Assembly: GCA_030537595.1 (NCBI GenBank)
Contig: JAUNVR010000013.1
Location: 1 to 39,225, forward strand
Reading direction: 5' to 3'
DNA length: 39,225 nt
From: Eubacteriales bacterium
Lineage (GTDB): Bacteria > Bacillota > Clostridia > Saccharofermentanales > DTU023
Part shown: positions 34,566-39,225 of the stretch, piece after piece
How the letters are laid out: every line of letters begins with the position of its first letter
Position numbering within the stretch: position 1 is the stretch's first letter
The notes under the pieces: model-generated
Database searches by the model: none
Told to the model about the DNA's origin: nothing
Seen by the model: the letters and a program-made list of their open reading frames with translations, nothing else
Position numbers and translations under genes: made by a program

Positions 34566-36301
34566 ATGAGAGAGAAATTAGCGTTCTTAAAATTTTATCT
34601 TGATGAGTTCAAGAAATTCCCGCGCTACGGCCTCGTGGAACTTGGCAAATTTATTATCTATGGAGTTCAGTCTCTTGTTCAGGTCTACTTATTGAGTCAA
34701 ATGATCAACAGCCATCTGAACTCAGACGGAAAAAATTCATAATATTTGCTGTTTCATATTTGGCTTGGAATGTTTTTAGAAGCCTGTACACCCTATTTAG
34801 CAGATATCTTCTCATATCAGAAAAAGCAAAGATAAATAACCGTGCGAGAGATTCTTTTGTTAAGCGATTACTAAAGCTTCCATACTGGCGTTTTGAAAGT
34901 TCGGAAAGTTTGGATCAACTAGAGCTTATTGAGGAAAATTTGATCTCTGACTATGCGGACAATCACATGTCCATTACTTATGCCTTCCATAGTTTCCTTC
35001 GGGTCTTCGTCATGCTAGTCATTCTATATCACGCTATAGGCCCTGGTGCCTTGGTCTATCTGATCATGATCCTAATCATTTTAAAAATATTGAAGATCAA
35101 TAATGAAAAATATTACGGCATGCTTGAGGAACAAAGTGAGGAAAAACGATACGCTAACTATCTTAGGGACCTCAACTATGAGCGAAGATATTACGCAGAG
35201 CGTTACAGCTTCAAGTACACAGAATCTTTATCTAGAGAATATGCAAAAGCCAAGAACAGGATGATAAAGACTCAGTTTAAAGAACGCCTAGCCAATGTTA
35301 TTCGACTAGAGCTTACAGATTTACCCGTGTTTATTGGCTTCTTTCTGATCTTTTACCAATTGATAGTGGCTGTGCAGGCGGGATCGATTACGACAGGGCT
35401 TTTCACTGCGATTTTAGGCCAGATGATCGCCTTGTTAGAGCTGCTGCGCTATGACCTAGATGGCGCGGTTTGGGAATTACAACGGGTGTATCGCTATTTT
35501 AAACAGTACTCTAAACTTACTGATTGGGGCTTTGAATCAGATAAGGGCGAGGGTGCATCTAGACCAGACTTCACGAATCCAATAAAAATCGAAAATCTGT
35601 CATTTCAATATCCAGAGACAGAGCGCTATGTGCTTAATAAGTTAAATCTGGAACTCCATGATGGTGAGACTGTGATGCTCGCTGGAGCCAATGGTTCTGG
35701 AAAATCGACTTTAATCAAATTATTAGTTGGGCTTTATGAGGATTACGAAGGCGCAATTAAAATCGGCGGCATAGAAAGTAAAGACTTGTCAGCTCCCAAA
35801 CGTCATGCTCTTATCGGCACAATGTTTCAGGACTATGCCAAATATTATCTAAATCTTGAGGATAATGTTTGCTTTGGCCATAGAGATGAGCATTTTGATG
35901 AGCTGCTAGAACGCTATAATTTGAACGAGATTCCCCGTAATGAAATTCTTCGTAAGCTTGCAGATTCCTCAGTGGATCTATCTGGTGGGCAGTGGCAGCG
36001 AATCGCCCATGCAAGACTGATGAATCAAGATAAAAAAATTCTCTTACTAGACGAGCCAACAAGCGCTCTTGATCCTCTTGAAGAATCTCGAATATATACC
36101 GAGATGGCAAAAAGCATTGACGACAAAACTTGCTTAATTGTCAGTCATCGGTTGGGACTAGCAAAGTTTGTTGATCGTATTGTTTTTATGGATGAAGGAC
36201 AAACCGTAGAAAGTGGCTCTCACGAGGAACTAATGGAATTAGACGGTGGCTATGCCAGGTTCTACAAGAAGCAAAGGAGCCTTTACTATGCAAAAAATTA
36301 A
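34566..36301 (+). CDS. ABC half-transporter B, interrupted by a -1 frameshift in an A run
   Basis: AGGAG eight bases upstream opens a frame that encodes a normal ABC N-terminus (MREKLAFLKFYLDEFKKF, one helix after) but stops at 34740-34742. From 34730 the -1 frame continues without loss as KKFIIFAVSYLAWNVF and runs to 36301. Joined, the product is about 578 residues, the same length as ABC C. The shift falls in six A bases (34730-34735), within the heptamer A-AAA-AAT read in the right phase for -1 slippage. The ATPase part is intact: GANGSGKST near 373, LSGGQWQR, LLLDEPTSALD, SHR. Either one A was lost (real mutation or sequencing error) or the frame is shifted on purpose. The end overlaps ABC C by 14 bases, so B and C are likely a heterodimer. 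Confidence 0.8.
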
Positions 36302-38024
36302 GGTTTTAATGGAAGCCGCCAAACTATCCTTGCTAAGTCGGCCGAGGCTCTTTATAGTCTCTCAGATCATTAGCATTATCTACGGCCTTAGCTATGGATT
36401 GACAACACTGTTAATTCAAAAGGTGATTCAATCCGTTGTCGCCAATCTAGGTTTTCGTATTCAGGCCATCTATGTGTCAAGTCTTGTGCTTGTAATTTTT
36501 ACAGGTTTCTTCTGTAATCATTTGCTAAATCAAGTAAATGCTCACTTGGCCTCGCATGTAGAAGTAAAGGCAAATCAGAAGCTGTTTTCAAAACTCTTGA
36601 AGCATGAGCCGATTTCATTTGAAAGAGCTGACTTTAATGACCGTTTGGAACTTGCATTCGGAATCACGCAGCCTATAGGTTATGTAGGACTAATTATTGT
36701 TGGCTTGTTCACCACGAATTTGCTTGCAATCATCTCAAGTGCTGCTGTGCTTTACCGATCCAATCCGCTCTTGGCAGGCATTTTGCTCCTCTGTTTTATA
36801 CCCAATCTCTATCAGTTTTTTCGCAAGGCTGAAAGTAGAGATGAGATTAAAGAGAAGTTAGCTGAGCTTAGACGAGAAACACAAGTGGCTTCTGAGATGT
36901 TGATTGGCGTAGAGTTTAATAAGGAAACCAGGGCACTAGGAGCAAGTGGGTTTTTAGAAGCTAATTTTCGAAACTCTCTTAAGAATGAACAAGCACTAGA
37001 CGTTTTAAATCAGCAGCAAAACCAACGCTATGATCTGCAATCCAAAGTGCTGTCTTTGATTGCTGATGGTGCGGCTATTGGGCTTTGTATTTTTCTTCTC
37101 TATGCCTCGCGCATTGATGTAGCTGCCTTTACTGCGGCGCTAGCAGCTATAGCTAGTTTTAGTTTTGTTATAGAACAGTTTTTCTTTAACGATTTACAGA
37201 CCTTGATTGATTTTTATGGGGATCTAGCAATATATCAAGAATTCTTAGATGAGCAAGTTGAGACGAGAAAATCACAAAAGTTACTTGGACCACCTGAGAT
37301 TGAATTTAAGAATGTATCTTTTGCCTATCCAGGGCAAGAGGAAGCTGTGTTAAAGAATGTCAGCATTGATATTAAATCTGGTGAAAGAATAGCTTTGGTA
37401 GGGTTCAATGGAGCTGGTAAAAGCACCTTCGTAAAGTTAGCAACAGGACTCTTCATGCCTGGTGAGGGTGAAGTTTTGATCGACGGTAAGAGCAGCCGTG
37501 ACTGGAAGATTTTCGGAGAATTTGGAGCGGTTTTTCAAGACTATTCCGTTTACAAATTAAGTCTTGCTGAGAATATCTCAATTGCTAGGGGAGTTTTAGA
37601 ACCGAATGCTAGGCTGGAAGAATTAATGCCTGAAACTTATATTCAAGATTTTGCCGGCCAGGGTCTTGAAGGCGGTAGCTTGATTGGCCGAGAGTTTAAG
37701 GGAACTGAACTTTCAGGGGGGTGGCAGCAGACAATTGCCATTTTAAGGGCCGTTAACAGCCGAAAAAATTATTACATCTTTGACGAGGCTTCTTCTGCAA
37801 TTGATCCACAGAGGGAAGAGAAGCTGATTAAGCTTATGTTGAATACAAGTGAAGGTAAGACTGCAATCTTTGTCACACATCGCATGGCCTTGTGCCAGTT
37901 TGTGGATCGGATAATTCTGCTTGAAGATGGCAGGATAATTGAGCAGGGTGCTTTCAAGGATCTATATCTTGAGGGGAGTAGGTTTTATCAGTATTACCAC
38001 GAGCAGGAAAAGTGGTTTCATTGA
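36288..38024 (+). CDS. ABC half-transporter C
   Basis: A 578-residue half-transporter. Six hydrophobic helices in about residues 20-310, then Walker A GFNGAGKST near 371, a variant signature LSGGWQQT, Walker B YYIFDEASSAIDP with catalytic Glu and switch His in VTHR. The ATG is set by AAAGGAG eight bases upstream, inside the end of ABC B, with a 14-base overlap that implies coupled translation with B. The N-terminal cytoplasmic stretch FERADFNDRLELA parallels FESSESLDQLEL in B, so the two are related by duplication. No accessory domain. Probable export of a peptide or amphipathic molecule together with B. Confidence 0.88.
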   Translation: MQKIKVLMEAAKLSLLSRPRLFIVSQIISIIYGLSYGLTTLLIQKVIQSVVANLGFRIQAIYVSSLVLVIFTGFFCNHLLNQVNAHLASHVEVKANQKLFSKLLKHEPISFERADFNDRLELAFGITQPIGYVGLIIVGLFTTNLLAIISSAAVLYRSNPLLAGILLLCFIPNLYQFFRKAESRDEIKEKLAELRRETQVASEMLIGVEFNKETRALGASGFLEANFRNSLKNEQALDVLNQQQNQRYDLQSKVLSLIADGAAIGLCIFLLYASRIDVAAFTAALAAIASFSFVIEQFFFNDLQTLIDFYGDLAIYQEFLDEQVETRKSQKLLGPPEIEFKNVSFAYPGQEEAVLKNVSIDIKSGERIALVGFNGAGKSTFVKLATGLFMPGEGEVLIDGKSSRDWKIFGEFGAVFQDYSVYKLSLAENISIARGVLEPNARLEELMPETYIQDFAGQGLEGGSLIGREFKGTELSGGWQQTIAILRAVNSRKNYYIFDEASSAIDPQREEKLIKLMLNTSEGKTAIFVTHRMALCQFVDRIILLEDGRIIEQGAFKDLYLEGSRFYQYYHEQEKWFH

Positions 38025-38121
38025 TTGCCCTTTAAATTTTCTATGTGAAACTAGCTTTTTGATGTGTCTCATTATATTTGTTAAGCTCCATCAGCTTGGA
38101 TAGGTGAAGAGGGTCTTTGAT

Positions 38122-39225
38122 ATGAAGAAAAATCTATTGTGCGTTAAATTATTTTTGCGTGAGTTCCCAAGACTCAGTTTAGGCTTGATCGCTACTGAGC
38201 TGGCAAGAGCTCTAATTTTGCCGCTTTATTTAAGCTACCTTGCGAAAATCATAGATTTGTTAAAACGTGGTGAATCGCTTTATCTAGCGGTCTTGATTTA
38301 TTGCCTACTCAATATTTTGACAATTGGCTTAAATTATCTTCAAAGGAAGCTGTCTTTAAGTTTAAAAATAGATGTCAGTCGTCGGTTAAACCTTGATCTA
38401 CTGAGAACTTGTCGGGATATTCCTTATTGGCATTTTGCCGATCAGGAGAGCTTAAATATATTGAATTTAGCAAGTGAAGCTGCAGATGATCAAGTGACAG
38501 AGCTATTTATCTATCTGATTTCACTAGCATCAGATATGATCAGATTGCTGGGTCTGATTTTTCTCTTTGCCAAGACAGGCATCTTATTGCCAGCGTTCTA
38601 TCTGATTGTCCTTGCTGCTATCGTCTATTTAGATTTTAAAGCAATATCGATGATGAATAAGATGTTTGAAGGACAGAGTGAGAAGGAACGGCGCTTCAAA
38701 TATTTTGAAGCTGAACTTGTAGATCGAAACAGTGTTTTTTATTTACAGACCGTAGGTGGTTTGAAGCTCTTTCAAGCAAAAATAAAATCTTTGGCAAATA
38801 GCCTATTTAAAGAACGCTACGCCACAACCTTGAAAGCACAGCGCTATTCCATGCTCAGTCAGCTTGTCATCTTAGCTTGGTTTTGTCTATCGATTTACCA
38901 TCTGAGTACGCAAAGTTTTCGCGGGGCAATTGAAGTCGGTTTATTTGTGGCATTGATTTCTGCACTAACCGTGGCTCTTGATATCACGGAGCAGATATCG
39001 GTCAATCTTTCGAATCTTGGTGAAGCCAATTTTTACTTTAAAAAGTATCTGGAATACCAAGAACTGGTAGCTGGAAATGAGGCTCAGGATCTATCCCCTA
39101 GAATGAGAAGCCCTGAGGCTGCATCTTCCAGGGAAGATCTATTGGTGAAAGGTGACTTGGATCAGCCACGTTCTGCTCAGGGGAGCAGTCCGTCCTGCGA
39201 AGCAGCTTGGATTGAAATAAAGAAC
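38122..39225 (+). CDS. ABC half-transporter D, cut by the window end
   Basis: The frame opens with ATG after AGAGGG and stays open for 368 codons to the last base. The visible part is a transmembrane domain: helices near residues 15-40, 50-75, 133-152, 155-172, 245-262 and 270-290, with a B-like cytoplasmic motif IPYWHFADQESLNIL (compare LPYWRFESSESLDQL in ABC B). The last residues (AAWIEIKN) look like the first strand of the ATPase domain, which lies beyond the window. It is 97 bases after ABC C and, by analogy with B/C, may pair with a further gene downstream. Confidence 0.8.
   Translation, partial: MKKNLLCVKLFLREFPRLSLGLIATELARALILPLYLSYLAKIIDLLKRGESLYLAVLIYCLLNILTIGLNYLQRKLSLSLKIDVSRRLNLDLLRTCRDIPYWHFADQESLNILNLASEAADDQVTELFIYLISLASDMIRLLGLIFLFAKTGILLPAFYLIVLAAIVYLDFKAISMMNKMFEGQSEKERRFKYFEAELVDRNSVFYLQTVGGLKLFQAKIKSLANSLFKERYATTLKAQRYSMLSQLVILAWFCLSIYHLSTQSFRGAIEVGLFVALISALTVALDITEQISVNLSNLGEANFYFKKYLEYQELVAGNEAQDLSPRMRSPEAASSREDLLVKGDLDQPRSAQGSSPSCEAAWIEIKN

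Noticed and set aside
1-39225. tRNA, rRNA, CRISPR array, insertion sequence, attachment sites
   Set aside because: None was recognised on reading both strands; no direct-repeat arrays, transposase or integrase motifs were found. Weak structures could have been missed without a search.

Overview
The window looks like chromosomal DNA of a low-to-moderate G+C Gram-positive bacterium (Bacillota, probably a host-associated member of the Clostridia). Reasons: strong AGGAG-type ribosome binding sites before most genes, a rapZ-yvcK pair, a BcrA-type ABC transporter with its own two-component system, PlsC, a lipoprotein-type serpin, and many exporter-type ABC half-transporters. No rRNA, tRNA, CRISPR array, transposase or phage gene was seen. 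The taxon is inferred from gene style only.

Layout. 1-660: MarR-type regulator and a bidirectional terminator. 694-4704 (minus): an unusual iron-alcohol dehydrogenase/aldehyde dehydrogenase fusion and a PlsC-like acyltransferase. 4888-7997 (plus): a membrane-anchored GH3 glycosidase and a membrane-anchored serine (beta-lactamase/PBP-type) hydrolase, probably acting on cell wall. 8056-9540: an alpha/beta hydrolase (minus) and a small membrane protein (plus). 9668-13763 (minus): a tightly coupled operon tetR-ABC-ABC driven by a near-consensus promoter that carries twin 13-bp operators. 13909-14523 (minus): methyltransferase. 14807-17325 (plus): rapZ, yvcK and aroE, all overlapping. 17455-19645 (plus): GNAT acetyltransferase, short-chain dehydrogenase, second alpha/beta hydrolase. 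19785-23298 (plus): a heterodimeric ABC exporter with one degenerate ATP site. 23301-28101 (minus): response regulator, ABC ATPase, ABC-2 permease, sensor-poor histidine kinase, then a lipoprotein serpin with its own promoter. 28305-30668 (plus): flavodoxin, a methyltransferase remnant, and a secreted protein with a duplicated DUF3472-like domain. 30779-32606 (plus): transaldolase and a putative HEXXH metallopeptidase. 32860-39225 (plus): four consecutive ABC half-transporters, the second frameshifted and the fourth cut by the window end.

The dominant theme is export and envelope defence. Eight exporter-type half-transporters plus one BcrA-type transporter occur in 39 kb, with dedicated regulators (TetR, two-component system), envelope hydrolases and a surface protease inhibitor. 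The best candidates for something undescribed are the four-gene ABC array next to the HEMFH protein (32-39 kb), the reversed AdhE-like fusion (0.7-3.4 kb) and the surface serpin beside the peptide-stress-type cluster.
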